From: Homalodisca vitripennis
Lineage: Eukaryota > Arthropoda > Insecta > Hemiptera > Cicadellidae
DNA: 64,000 nucleotides
Reading direction: 5' to 3'
NCBI RefSeq assembly: GCF_021130785.1
Contig: NC_060211.1
Span: 121,593,001 to 121,657,000, forward strand
The notes below the pieces were generated by a model, which ran no database searches, had not been told where the DNA came from, and was given only the letters and a program-made list of their open reading frames with translations. The translations under genes were made by a program, and so were the position numbers. This document shows positions 21,484 to 46,020 of this stretch, piece by piece (position 1 is the stretch's first letter; each line of letters starts with the position of its first letter).

Positions 21484-24400
21484 TCCAGCTCCTCCAGTAA
21501 TATTCTTCGCTAATGCTTAGCCAATTTTGTTATATATAATTAAAATATGTAATATTGCAATTATAGTGTAAATACAAAAACAATTGTAACTTGTAAAAGT
21601 GATATAATTCACGGTTTTGATGGGTAAATTGATACAGTATGAAAATTCGTATTTGCCCAGCATGTTATGTTATAGTAAATTGAGTTAAAGTAGTAGTCTG
21701 ATGAAAACCTCAGTTCGTAAATAAGTTGTTTCCATTTACAAATGAAGTTAGACAAGCACATAAGCCTTTATTGATAACACATGAGTACCGGCTTTCTTAA
21801 AGCTGTTTAGTCATGGCAACTATATGGTTACCATGAATATCTCTACAATTATTTTAGAGCCTATAATATTCATATGTTCCAACTTGTTACTGAGTCTTTT
21901 GTTTTGTTTTTTACATTACAAAAGAAACGAATTTCTTTTTAATATACTCTTAGCAGTTGTTTTAGATATTATAACACTTGTAAAAATTATTGAATGAAAT
22001 GACATAACTTTAAATATTTGAACCTTAACATTTTCCATGTCTTACAAAAGCGTCCCTTTAGCAGCTATGTTGTGAAGGTCCAAGACCTGTCAAAACGTCA
22101 AAAGCACTACTGTAACTTACTTTAGTTTAGGCGGTTTCGTAAACGTTTGATGTTTAAAAGAGTATCTTTATCAATATTCGCGGTTTTCGCTACCTTTTGT
22201 TACTACACAGTTTGAATGAAAATTGGGTGCTGTAAAAGAACAAAAATAACATGTTGAACTAGTTGTTGCGAGTAAAGTAATTGACTAAGCGCTAACTAAG
22301 TCTCGAGAAGTGGAATATTAATTTCTGTATTTATGTCTGTTTCTCTATCCGTCTATCTGTCCACACGATAATACATTATCAATAGACCAACTTTAAAATT
22401 ACAAATAAATTACATTTGTAGCACACAATATTTCAATCTAAAAAATTATGAATTTTTGGTCGAGTGTGATTATTAAATATTTGAAGGAGCTAGATTAAAA
22501 CTCACCATGTCCAGTTTTTTCTAGAAGTTGAGATAGTTGTGGTATATTTATTTCTATTCAATTATCTATTTGGATATGGGGTTACCTGAAATAAATACTA
22601 GCTAAAACCTGTATAAACTAATCATTTTGTAATGGGTGACTAGAGTAATGACCGCATTTTTAGTCTACCAAATATTTTACACAAATATGATTAAAGCCAT
22701 AGAAAAGAAAACTATTCTTCGGTTGTACATTAATCGTGTAAATGTCACATCATTAGTCAGTAAAGTTATAGTCGATTCGAAACACGTGTATAGTGATAAA
22801 ATGATAACCATCCCAACGTTATTTTACTAAGCAACTGCCTGTCATAAAGGCTTGGTAAGTGATAAAAATAATTAACTCTTCAGAGATTACAGTGAAACGT
22901 TAATTACCTTATACAAATACTAGGAAAAGACCTAAACTATCTTATTCAGGCCCAATTTTATCTTAAACGCCATGCAGAGCAATTGAAATATAAGAGCCAG
23001 AAATTTGAATAAACACGTATTTTGTTAAGATGAATGGTAGCTGTAACTATTGGTTTATTCACTTTCTGGTAGTAACAAAAAACTAAGCAATATAGTTGTA
23101 TAAAGACTTCCTATTGCACTTTAATAATTTGCAATATCCGATTAGGAATTTCCTGAAGTCATCAAATCGCTTCAATTTCGCTTTTTTGAGAAGCCTAGTA
23201 ACCCACCCTGCGCTTCTCAATCTCAAAGTTCTCATGGTCCTCAATGTTACACCCAAAACAAGGCAAAAGAAAATCGATGACAACTGTTTGCTTGCATTGT
23301 GCATTGTGCTCTACGTACCACACGATTACCTTGGTACTTCTCACCTGTCACTTCAAACACAATCGCACTCTGCTCATTCACATGTACGCTAGAAACCCTT
23401 GTAGCTCTCCTCAATGTGTCAAAACATTATCCTTTGTCTTAGTAACATGAAGATACGCAGCGTAAGGGTATCAAGAAAGCTTGAGTATTCTTGAAGACTT
23501 AGAAATGTAGTTAAAATGAATATTGTTTTTATATGTTTTAATTTCTGGGATATTAAGAATTCTTTGACATCTCTGAGGTAATGGAAACGTACCGGAGTAT
23601 TTGTAAAAATATATAATTCACCAAAAGCAATTGACCCTAGAATAGACTATACGTTTTATGTACTCAAAGAAAATGAAATGAAACGAGGATATAATTTTTG
23701 GGTAGATTATGTAGCAACGATCATAATATACAACTTTGAAAGACTTCTGTTTCGCTATTTTTTATTGAGTTAGCGTTCAACACTTTTCTGTGTCTTGGAG
23801 AAAAAATAGTGATATTATTGTGTAAAGTCTTCTTCACTGTGATTTACTAAAAACGGATTTTTCAAAATCTAGCTAAGCAGATGTCAGTAATAACAATATT
23901 GTCTAAATGATAAAGTCATTAGGTGTGTGGCAGTTAGATTATCTATGCCCGCCATAGCTACATACTTAGGAATTTTAATATTCATAAACTAATTGAAAAT
24001 ATTCGTGGTACGGCCTCTACAAAGTGTTAATACATCATTTTCGGTGACACCGATTTCCGTATTAAACGATATGAAAAAAGGTGTGCGTCAGATAATGATT
24101 TGAAAAAAAGATACGTTAATGTATCATACTAGCATATAGAATGCTGGAGGCTCAGAACAAAATTTTCAGTAAAAAAAATCCAGTAGTTGTTCAACTGGAT
24201 CATAAGACTCACAATGCAAATTACAGCTAACGTGTAGCTTTTGCCCCAAGCAATACGTTAGGAAACTTAAGCGTACCGGTTACTATTTTTAGTGATAGCC
24301 ATTTTCTCTTTTATTGCATAGGAAATTCATCATAATTTTTCAGTCATTAAATAAAGTAGAGGACAAACACAAATTTTAATCAGAATAGACCAATCAAATG

Positions 24401-24910
24401 GTTCATATGTATTGAAACAAAATTAATAGCAGCATAAAACAACAAATAATGAGGCATCAAAATATTACAAGGCATAAGAAAGAGGAATAAATATTAGAGC
24501 AGGGACTACAATATAAATATTTATTAAGAAGTAACAGCAACAGCAGGGGAACTTAATGATAATAATTATCTATTTCAATGCTAAAAGGCGTAGCCATCAG
24601 TGTTCATCGGGTCAGAAAAATAGGAAAAAATGTTGTATATTAGGTTGGGGACACTGGACATCTCATTTTACTTTTCATGCTTTCACATAAAAAAGTTGAA
24701 GGCACATTGTTGTTAGATTTCTGGAAACGTATTAAAACCAGTAGCCTTACACATTATTCATCATAGAAAAATCTCTAAGAATGTCTATGAACTCAAAGCG
24801 ATAAGCAATTTGGCCAAATTGGCCATTATTCATTATAATTGATTCGATTGTGTTGTATGTAATAAAATCCTACTCGAATAATTGTATACGGTTCGCTAGA
24901 CTAGACAGAC
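21484..24910. other. AT-rich non-coding stretch
   Basis: Open frames at 22636-22830 (+), 23083-23304 (-) and 23096-23450 (+) lack recognisable motifs, and those at 23.1-23.4 kb overlap on opposite strands. The 23.15-23.45 kb patch is slightly GC-richer and may be repeat-derived. TCTATCCGTCTATCTGTCC near 22346 resembles repeat wording seen elsewhere (TCTGTCCGCAC near 21318). Confidence 0.4.
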
Positions 24911-24995
24911 TCCTCTCATTATGTGTCTGTGTTACTCGCATTATGTGTCTGCGTTACTCTCATTATGTGTCTGCGTTACTCTCATCATGTGCAAA
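24911..24995 (+). repeat. 22-bp minisatellite, four copies
   Basis: CTCTCATTATGTGTCTGCGTTA is repeated with starts at 24913, 24935, 24957 and 24979. Single-base variants are CTCG, TGTG and CATC; the last copy decays into TGTGCAAAC. Confidence 0.9.
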
Positions 24996-27724
24996 CTAGC
25001 GTACCAGGCTGAAGTATGCCTTAAGATGTTCTTAAATTTACTATTCTGCACCTATAAATTCTCTGCCTATATCAGTGTGGTATTGCTTACTTGCATATGA
25101 CTAATCATAATACAGAAGTATAATTTATTGTGCAACAACTTCTTCCCATGATTTATTCTTAATCTCATTCTAATTTATCATATGTTTGGATATTAACATG
25201 TTCCTAGCAGTATAAATGTGTATTATCCATGTTTACTATGTACATTATACACGAGAGCCTCAAGAAACCTTAGTCTGAGGGAGAGCTTATATTTTAGAAT
25301 CTGTAAATATCTCATTGAAATACCCGTCACGTAGGTGAACTGCACTTTAGCAGTGTGACAAGCAAGCAAAGGGAAAAGTTTCTCACACTTTGTCTCGGAG
25401 ATGTAAAGCCGATACCTCCTTTCTAGAAGAGACGCCATTTCCAGTCAAAAAAGATATGTTTTACTATTGTGTTTATCATGTTGTATTGTGATTATTCTGC
25501 AGTAATAATTTCCTTTATATTATACGAATTGACTCATGATAATTACGATTGTAATTATAATGATTGTTATATCAGTGTTTATATAAATATTATTATGCGT
25601 AACATATAATGGAATGAATTAATTTATTTGAATTGAAAAGGCGAGTTTCAGGTTCATCTGGTAGTTGGAATATACAAACACTTTCTGTAAATTTATAAGG
25701 TCATATTAAACTTGAATGAAGGTGAAATAATAACAATTCTTCTGAGATTTTTAATTTCTAGTAATCCAACTTAATAATATGATCTTGTGAACTCAAATTG
25801 ACATTTCAAGCCACAACCTTTTTTAAACAGTAAAATTTAATCTGACATTTCATGAATCGCTTAGATTTTTATAAACCTAACCAAAGTAAGATTTGTAATA
25901 TTAATGTTATTAAAGTATTATAAAGGTTGTACCCTTATATCGGACTATTTTTGATCTAGCGTATGTAAAAATTTTCAGAATGAGAGGATAACAGGATTTA
26001 GGAATTGTGTCGTTATATTAAAAACGTTTCGAGGATTGAAATCTACCCTCTTTATCTTGTGAAAAAACAGTTAGTGCATTACAAAAAAATTAAGGAATAT
26101 TAAAAGAAGAGAAAAAACAGCTCAAACATACGCGAAACTGTTTGGTGTCCAGACAGAAGAATCGAAACCCGGCGTTGTCAACGAACAAAATTGATGAACA
26201 CGCTAATTTAAGAGCACTAATACACGTAGAACAAGCGCAGTAGAAAGCAGGACACTAACAAAAAAGTCTATGTTGAAACTTCCTATTGCCTCGCGGCGTG
26301 ACATCTAAAACAATTGACAGCAAGGCGATGGTCTTGAGTGGGAAGCGTAAAGGCAGCCGTCTACTGTCTTTACAACACGTACACATACAAAGTTTTGGTC
26401 CTAGAGCTTAGTGTCACGGTGTGTATACGAATTTTCTTAGTCGAGATTTGATTGATTGTTAAAATCTTTTTAGGTTAGCTAGTTCCTTAATATTAGTAGT
26501 CAAAGTGACCTAACCACAACCAAAGAATGACTCAGTGGTTGGTGTTCTAACTTTATTTGCGAAGTCTTAATAAGTTTACCTCCTCACCGTGTAATATTTT
26601 GGCTTCACCCATTTAGTTTAACATACTATTAAACGAAATGGCGCTCCAAGAGGGAGAAGTACGGCCAAACGAAACTCATAGAGGTTTGGGTAGTGAATTT
26701 TCGATTTGTGGCTCCATCGGTATTAATCTAATTATTTTCTAGCCACGCCTCGTATTGGATTCATCCCATTCAATTTGAAGATTGTCAGACCAGCATTGTT
26801 GAACATTTTAGGACCTTTTTAAAGCTCTTTTTTCCTATTTTCTTTATAAATCTTTAATCCACACATTTAGTGATAATTTTTCTCGCCTATGTACTCCCTC
26901 AAACAGAAACAAGTTATACTATACACATTAGTCCTATGTGCCACTTTTTGTTTTGGTTTGGCTTTTAACCATAACTGTGTCCTGTCTGGACTGTAAGCAG
27001 TTTTTTTTTTGTATGTTTGACCCATCTTCTTTCACTTTTTTAATCTTTCTTTTCTTCTTTAGTGTTGCACTAATTATTTTTCACTTATTGCAAACGATAG
27101 AGTTGAAACCTCGAAATGTTGTGTTTTAAATTTTGTAATATATAACGATAGGAAAAGTAATTTTAAGTCTCTTTACTTCCTTTCTAAAAGTTAATACAAC
27201 TACATCCCTTATTAATAATTGTTTATAGGTGCGCAGAGCTTAATAAATACGATCTGAGGATAAAAATATAGCTTGGTAGTATTTTTGTAATAGACTCCTC
27301 AATAAAATTAATGAAAAACAAGGGTGGGTCTAATAAAATGCAAATTGACTCTCACCTAATTTTGTAAATTAATGAGGGAAGGGAGTTAGTGCTACTACTT
27401 CACCCACCTAGATCCTATTGTACCTCGATTTTACCGTATTGAATTACCAAGTACATATTCATGTTAAAGTGTTCATTGTTACATTTAGTTTTTAATGCGT
27501 GCAAGATTACTTTGTTTTATAATGGCCAGGAAATATAGCGTTGACCAACGAAGGTATTGACATCATGTGTTCTGTGGTTAATTAATTATACTTCCATTTG
27601 AAACATTGCGACTAAATATTTCTGTAGAGCATTTTACGAATTGGTCGTTCAGAAATAAAAAGCTAGCACCTTTGTCGTGGTAAAGTAATTAATTACCCTT
27701 TTGTCCCGGACTAGTGGAGTATTG
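24996..27724. other. Non-coding stretch
   Basis: Frames at 25223-25438 (-) and 26938-27129 (+) have no motif, and the latter is a T-rich hydrophobic run. A somewhat GC-richer patch at 26120-26420 has no open frame. An ATG at 26638 opens 34 codons (MALQEGEVRPNETHRGLG) without other support. Confidence 0.4.
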
Positions 27725-27767
27725 TTAACACGTTCAATACACCGGTTGAACCCCCGATTAACGGGGG
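27725..27767 (+). mobile_element. piggyBac-like terminal motif with GC hairpin
   Basis: TTAACACGTTCAATACACCGG starts with TTAA (the piggyBac target) followed by CACGTT, as in insect piggyBac-like ends that I know. Within 10 bases comes a perfect hairpin, CCCCCG-ATTAA-CGGGGG (27751-27767), in otherwise AT-rich DNA. No matching inverted end or transposase was found, so this is a suggestion only. Confidence 0.25.
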
Positions 27768-28770
27768 CTTACTGTTGTGGAACATGAAACAAGGAATACT
27801 TAACATGCTGTCAGCGAGTTGAAGTTATTGCTGATGAATTAATACTTCCAACAACTGTTTGTTTACGAGGAAAAACACTGATGTTGTATTGTAAACTTAG
27901 ACCGACATGGTATTAGTACTCTGAATAAATAAATACCTTTCTTCTAACCCAATGCAATAACACTCCATTTAATATTTGAAATATACAAACTAATATGTCG
28001 ATCACGTGACTGCGATATATACAAAGCAGATTGTTTGTTTATTTATTGATATACACGGCAATGCACCATTAAAGAAACATAGTTCAGCTGTGAGCAACAT
28101 GAGCATAAGATAGGCCTCCATCATCAAGGGATATATATGATAGCGGTATAATAAGCCAGAATGAAAATGAGAAAATATTAATATACTACTCTTATATGAG
28201 CAAAAACAAAATTACTAATAAGGTTAGACTATTGATTTATTGCCACTGTAAACGCACCTATAACATAATATTAGTTACACACAGTTAATTCGGGAAGTAT
28301 TCTTTATTTTGTTCCAAAAACTTTCTTCTTGGGTGTAAACTTTCTTTTGGGTCTTTTAATATAATTAGAAATAAAAATTGTGGACCCAACTGCCAATTTG
28401 CATTGTATAAAAAGGTTTTTGTGAAATTAATAGAGTACTTTCCCTTAAGTAACAAACCAATCGTCAGTTGCAATATTAATGCTTGGGATCTGAATGTAAG
28501 GGATCAGAACGGGTAAATGAAGAGAATAGTTTTCTCAGATTACACTTTCCTTAGCCAGCCACGTAATATTAGTTATATTAACGTCAAACTACGGGAGAAA
28601 CATATTTAACTTCGTTTTCATAATGTTAGTTTAAATTTATAAAGGTAAATGATGCGATATAAAGAAAAAAGTTATGGTTTGATATTTGAAATATAACATA
28701 TACTTTTTAAGAAAAATCACAAGCGATGTTTACATTAAATCACTTTTAATTAATTTGCTGTCCACGCGGC
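27768..28770. other. AT-rich non-coding stretch
   Basis: The minus frame 28285-28473 has no motif and is AT-driven. This stretch is the upstream flank of the dehydrogenase locus. Confidence 0.4.
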
Positions 28771-28779
28771 AAGTGATAG

Positions 28780-28809
28780 CTTATCAGTATACGCAGTTCA
28801 ACAGTCAGT
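28780..28809 (+). promoter_or_regulatory. Candidate core promoter of upstream exon 1 copy
   Basis: CTTATCA (28780-28786) is the complement of TGATAAG, the GATA-factor site linked to gut genes in insects. It is followed 18 bases later by TCAGTC (28805-28810), an arthropod initiator. The spacing suits a start site about 80 bases before the open frame of the upstream exon. This is inference from motifs only. Confidence 0.3.
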
Positions 28810-28884
28810 CGGCAATGAGTATTTGGCGGTCATTACATACTCAACTCTGCCACTACGTGGGTGTCTATCTTAACATGGATGTAA

Positions 28885-29028
28885 ACATTGGTGGAGCCAG
28901 AGGGTAGGTGGCTGCAGAGGGTAGCAATGGTGACTGGTGCTGCAGGAGGGATAGGACGTGCCGTGTCCAGGGCTCTGGTTACACGTGGGATTACAGTGGT
29001 GGGACTCGATAAAAGTGACGAAATCGAG
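28885..29028 (+). CDS. Alternative or relic first exon of the SDR gene
   Basis: This frame is clearly homologous to the main first exon. [20 protein letters not shown] and then SRALVTRGITVVGLDKSDEIE align with [20 protein letters not shown] and [22 protein letters not shown]. It ends at GAG|GTATTT (GT 29029-29030) in phase 0, like the main exon, so it could join exon 2. The codon aligned with the normal ATG is GAG (28900), a stop lies upstream in frame (28882-28884), and the first in-frame ATG (28927) would start at MVTGAAGG, clipping the first strand. ATGs upstream (28815, 28875) are out of frame. It could be an alternative exon reached through an unseen upstream exon, or a decaying duplicate. 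The D at the end of the second strand favours NAD(H). Confidence 0.5.
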
Positions 29029-29870
29029 GTATTTATACGCTTAAAACGTTTTAAAGTACTAAAGTAGTATTTTTCTTGTGTAGTATTTCAAATTAATGTC
29101 TTATTCGTTCCGACTAGTTTTTAGTATTGCATTATTACCTAATATATAACCGTTAAAACTTTGAATTTGTTAAATGTTTAGTGATTAAAGATTATGTATA
29201 ATTATATTGCATTATTTCCTTTTGCTGTAAAAATAATAAAGCAATTTAAGTTATACATTACAATAATACTGCGTTAAATTTGTTAAATATTGTTAATAAT
29301 AAAAAAAATTAACTTAAGGTTTCAAATACAAAATTCAAATAATTTTGGCTATTTAGCTATTTCTAAGGGTTCATAAAAATGTAGTATTTAATTGTTACTT
29401 ATGTACTGTTAAGGTTTAATATTTATAAAAAATTTACGAAATTACAATATTATTCTGCTATTTTGGTAAAGACTCACCTTAAAAATTTATATTCATGAAA
29501 TGTAATATTCATGCAATATCAGACATAATCCCACAAACGCTATTCTTGGCAGTAATTGGAAAGCCTTAACAAAACCAATTTTGCATATTCACGTTGATTC
29601 CACTTCAAGAGAGCTTTGCTGTTGTAATACTCTGTTGGTTACTAGATTTATACAGTTGTATACTATGGTGTACACGAATAACAATCGCTTGTATGTCAAA
29701 TGTTTACAACAAAAATGATAGAACATCCGTGCAATCACTGGCATATTTATTAATTGTTTGTATCTTTAGTTGATGAGTGTAAAAGGTCAATAACCTCTCG
29801 TTAATTAGGCAACCACTGGGTTACGTGAATCTAGGCCAGTTATTCCAAAATAATGATATCGTGATCGTTA
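29029..29870. other. AT-rich spacer between the two first exons
   Basis: No further exon or repeat is recognised, so it would be intron for the upstream first exon and promoter flank for the main one. Confidence 0.5.
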
Positions 29871-29976
29871 TCTTTTTGGCACGAGATACTAGAAGTTTCA
29901 CATTTTGGGTCACTACACTACTCCGTTATCGCTCATTAAGCTACCAGAGGCATTACTAGTAGTAACTGAATTCAGT
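29871..29976 (+). promoter_or_regulatory. Candidate promoter of the SDR gene
   Basis: TTCAGTAAG (29971-29979) carries an arthropod initiator (TCAGT 29972-29976) only 12-14 bases before the ATG at 29988. GATA-type words GTTATCT (about 29868) and GTTATCG (about 29924) lie upstream. A very short 5' leader would result. Motif-based inference. Confidence 0.35.
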
Positions 29977-29987
29977 AAGAGACAGAG

Positions 29988-42362
<12,375 letters not shown>

Positions 42363-43213
42363 AAACGTGAGAAAATGTACGAGGTGACAACAGAAACTTG
42401 TAAAGATCTATTATATTTCTAAGGTGTATATACTTTGTATTCGGATAGAGTAAACTTATATTATCTAATGAAGTAATGTAATGTACGTTATCATAAATAT
42501 TGATCGCTCTAATTAATTGAAAACATGAAACTTAAAAAATACTAAATGGCTTATTCAAACCTTTGGCAAAATTAGTCTTAATACTGAATCCAACTTAGCA
42601 GGGTATTATTTTTATACTCCTTTTCACAGTTGGCAACAACTAATATGTTATTTTTAATGGAAAAAATGCATTGCGCCGTTACGAGGGAAAAGGCTTAGGC
42701 TCTCTAACAGGTTAACGGTTCAATTTCTGGAAAATTCAATATACATTATTATAAGAGTTTAACTAAAAAAACTTGTAGTATCCGCAATTAAATGCCACTA
42801 ACGTAGACAAATCCCCCTTAAAAATCAATTTAGCAGCTTGAGAATTTCTTACAGTTTTTACGAGTTAATTACCAAGTAGTAGGAAAAAATAAGTAAGAAA
42901 CGTATACACATTAAGTATATCTAATTTTGTATTATAATTTCTCGGTATTGTGGTAGTTTAAGTAAGTTATTTTATTACTAGATTTATAACTTAATAAGTA
43001 TAATTATATAATCAGCTTAATGTTTAGTTATTATCATTTATCCAATTGTGACTACATCCTTTGTAAGACTTATCTGACTCTAACTTGTTGTTCATTATTA
43101 TCATAAATAACATGTTTAACCTAAAAAAATTAAAAATATATAATATGTTTAATTAATTTAAATATTATTTAAATTTGACCATAAATTTGTAATATTGAGT
43201 GGATATTAATGTA

Positions 43214-43219
43214 AATAAA
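43214..43219 (+). terminator. Candidate poly(A) signal of the SDR gene
   Basis: AATAAA 850 bases after the stop, followed by a GT/T-rich stretch (GGTAAGGTTTTGTCTTTTT). A second AATAAA lies at 43282. The choice between them is a guess. Confidence 0.35.
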
Positions 43220-43289
43220 TAATTTGGTAAGGTTTTGTCTTTTTAATACCCCAAAGATTATTAACTTTAAATACGATTATTAATAAAGT

Positions 43290-44985
43290 AAAATAGTACA
43301 CATTTTTCAAAATAAAACAATGATTTGTTATTCTATATAATATGTGTTAGTAACAGGAAGATAAAGTTATAACTCGCTAATCCTTTCTTTAATATCTCGT
43401 ACATTATTATCTTTGAATTCCCTAATCATTGAAATATTCAGCGACTTGACATTTTTAACTTCATAAATATGCAAATCATCTCCGGACCGTCATTAAGCAG
43501 CCAGTAAACCATCGTACCTAGTTTTCACGGACTAGGTCGACACTAACATTCAGAGTTTATCATATTTCAGGATCTTTAATGTCTGAAAATTTCCTCTTTG
43601 AGTTCAATATTCACTGAGTTCCGAAGGTGAAACCTGAAGGTTTCGTTCCTCCATCATAATATGCTATTTTTATAAATTCCTAATAGGTAACATCAGGTTG
43701 AAGCAACAAATCCATGGTATTGTTTACTAATCAATTCATATGTGAATCTCAAACTACATAAACAATTTTTGGGTCTTCTTATTGTCTAGGTTCCCACTTT
43801 TTCTGGTACTCACCGATACAATGACTTATTTTAGAAGTTTAGTACTTGAAATCCTCGGCCTCTACATTCACCAACACAATAAAGTTTACCAATTGTTTTT
43901 GGTCACTCAATTATCAGTTTAGAGTTCTTCAGCAAAGTGTTAAGCATGTCCACGTTCTAGTTCCTTAAGTAGGAGTATCTCTCTCATTAAGCTCTCCACT
44001 CTCTGAACTCACCAGTCCGTAAGTACTCAATTACTTATTCTAAAACAAATCTGTCTCATACTTCGTGTTCCTTTACATCTTATTTCTCCAGGATTCTCTC
44101 ATCCTCGTAGTCACTCTCTACATTTATGGTGTTATGTTATCTTTGATGAATGAACGAAGGCCTTATAAGCTTTACGTCCAATGACTCTAATGGCAAAATG
44201 TTTATTTCTTGCAATAATATAATTTGTGCCTCTATAACACTTTCTTTGATTCATTACTCTGAGGTTTCCTACAAAAAACTATAAAACCATTTGGTTTTTC
44301 GCTAACATGAATCCATTTAATTAATACAAAAATATATTTCTACCAATATACGAGTATATCCGAGAATATTAATTTAATAGTAAATAGTGTCGTTATTTAT
44401 CAAAACACTATATTATACCTTTTACATCAATAATCTTATTCACTTTTCTGAAAGACTCCAAGAAAAACTATGAACCATAGTAACATCAAGGCTGAATTAA
44501 TTGCTACAGTGTTACAAACAATATAGACCTACTGATAAAAGTGATAATACTTACAGAGCACTTTAAAATTCATTACCTGAAACAAAATTTTTCGCATTAG
44601 GTATATATTTAGTTTTTATGATAAAACGTTATACATAGACAGTGTTGAACTGAAGATCTCATGGAGTTCTAAAAACAAAATTAATATGAAAGCATAATTT
44701 TCTTGTTCAGACCATGCTCTTTTAACATTTGAAAAACAAAACACCATTCTAATTATATGATGTTCTTTACTATTATGAAACATACAATTTACACTTATTT
44801 TGAAAAATAAAGTTGACCACTGATGTGGAAGATGAACATGCTAATCTTAGTATATAAGTGATTATCTAACAAAAGTAGACACGTAAACATCTGTCAATTA
44901 ATTACAATAACTAAATATATCAATATTAACCGGATGTATGTTTAATAGTACAAAATTAATTATCGTAATATCGCTGATCAATGTG
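43290..44985. other. AT-rich non-coding stretch
   Basis: Downstream of the SDR gene. No gene is recognised. Pyrimidine-rich stretches at 43.7-44.2 kb contain no long frame. Confidence 0.45.
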
Positions 44986-44989
44986 CGTA

Positions 44990-46020
44990 CAAGGTTCTAT
45001 TCGTCAACAGGACACTATTCGATCTATATATGTAATAAATTATTTGGGATTGCCGAAGGCTGAGCGTTCTAAGACGTTGGAATTTGGGTCTTAGTTGAGA
45101 TAGCGCAGGTTCAAATCCTGTCTGTGCCGAAACAGTTTTTATCAGTACCATCAGCCTTGTACTGTATGGATACTCCCCTTTATTTTCTTTGATAAGATCC
45201 TTCCACACGCCAGTGCGCCATGACGACGGGCAGAATAAGGCTTAAAAATCTGCCTCTCTTTTTCTTAAAAAAAAAAATCCGGCTTTATACCCGCCAATAC
45301 GCCCGTTCTATCCGATCGTGGATCGATACGTAGACAGCCCTTCATAACTATACTCCATCTCATTGGTACACTCAAATATATTCGTTGACAAGACCTTATT
45401 CAATCTATATACACGGATATATTCTTTAAAAATACACAATTCAAACCATAAATCAAGTCACATCCAGCTGTACACACCACTCTCAATATTTAAGATCTGA
45501 CCAGACATGAACCGATACGTCTACAACAGTTTTCACTACATTACCTCTGATTGGTATAAACGAAATTATTGGTTGACAAAGCACTATCCATAAATGCGAT
45601 CAAGTCTTATATTGTTGTATAAGTTTTTACCAATATGTCAGTTCTATCCGATGTGGATAGATACGTAAACACCATTCACAATTACAGAACCTCTGATTGA
45701 TATACTCGTACACAGATATATTCGTTGATAAGACATTATTCAGTCTGTAAATGCGATTAAGTCATACCCAACTTTACACTTTACTTTCAATATATCAGTT
45801 ATAACCAGACGTGGATCGATACTACAGCCGTAGATCAGTTGCTTTGATAGATTTACAAGGATCTATTCGTTGAAAAGACACTATTCGATTCATATATATA
45901 ATCAAGTCATATCCTGCTTGTACCCGTTACTCTCAATATATCAGTTCTAACTGGGTATGAGCCGACAAGTAAACAACCGTTCGTCATCCCAACAATACCT
46001 CTGATTGGATCACAATGGGC
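44990..46020 (+). repeat. Degenerate tandem repeat, 145-190 bp units, about five copies
   Basis: TTCGTTGACAAGAC-type words start at 45000 (TTCGTCAAC), 45381, 45569, 45721 and 45866. Between them recur, in the same order, ATCAAGTCATATCC, CTCTCAATATATCAGTTCTAACC, GTGGATCGATACGTA and ACCTCTGATTGGTAT. Units are much diverged with indels, so the array is old. The first unit is interrupted by a SINE. Confidence 0.75.
45045..45277 (+). mobile_element. tRNA-derived SINE inserted in the tandem repeat
   Basis: The head resembles a long-variable-arm (Leu/Ser type) tRNA: GGATTGCCGAAGGCTGAGC (A-box region, about 45046-45064), then a perfect B box, GGTTCAAATCC (45108-45118), inside the stem-loop CAGG-TTCAAAT-CCTG. 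About 150 bp of unrelated body follow, ending in CTTTTTCTT and an 11-base A run (45267-45277). This is the anatomy of a pol III-transcribed SINE. It splits the first unit of the surrounding tandem repeat. The minus frame 44978-45208 is a shadow. Confidence 0.7.

Noticed and set aside
23083..23450. Overlapping frames on both strands
   Set aside because: No recognisable domain, no splice context, and both strands are open equally, suggesting chance in a slightly GC-richer patch.
26638..26745. 34-codon ORF starting MALQEGEV
   Set aside because: Too short, no splice partner, no homology recognised.
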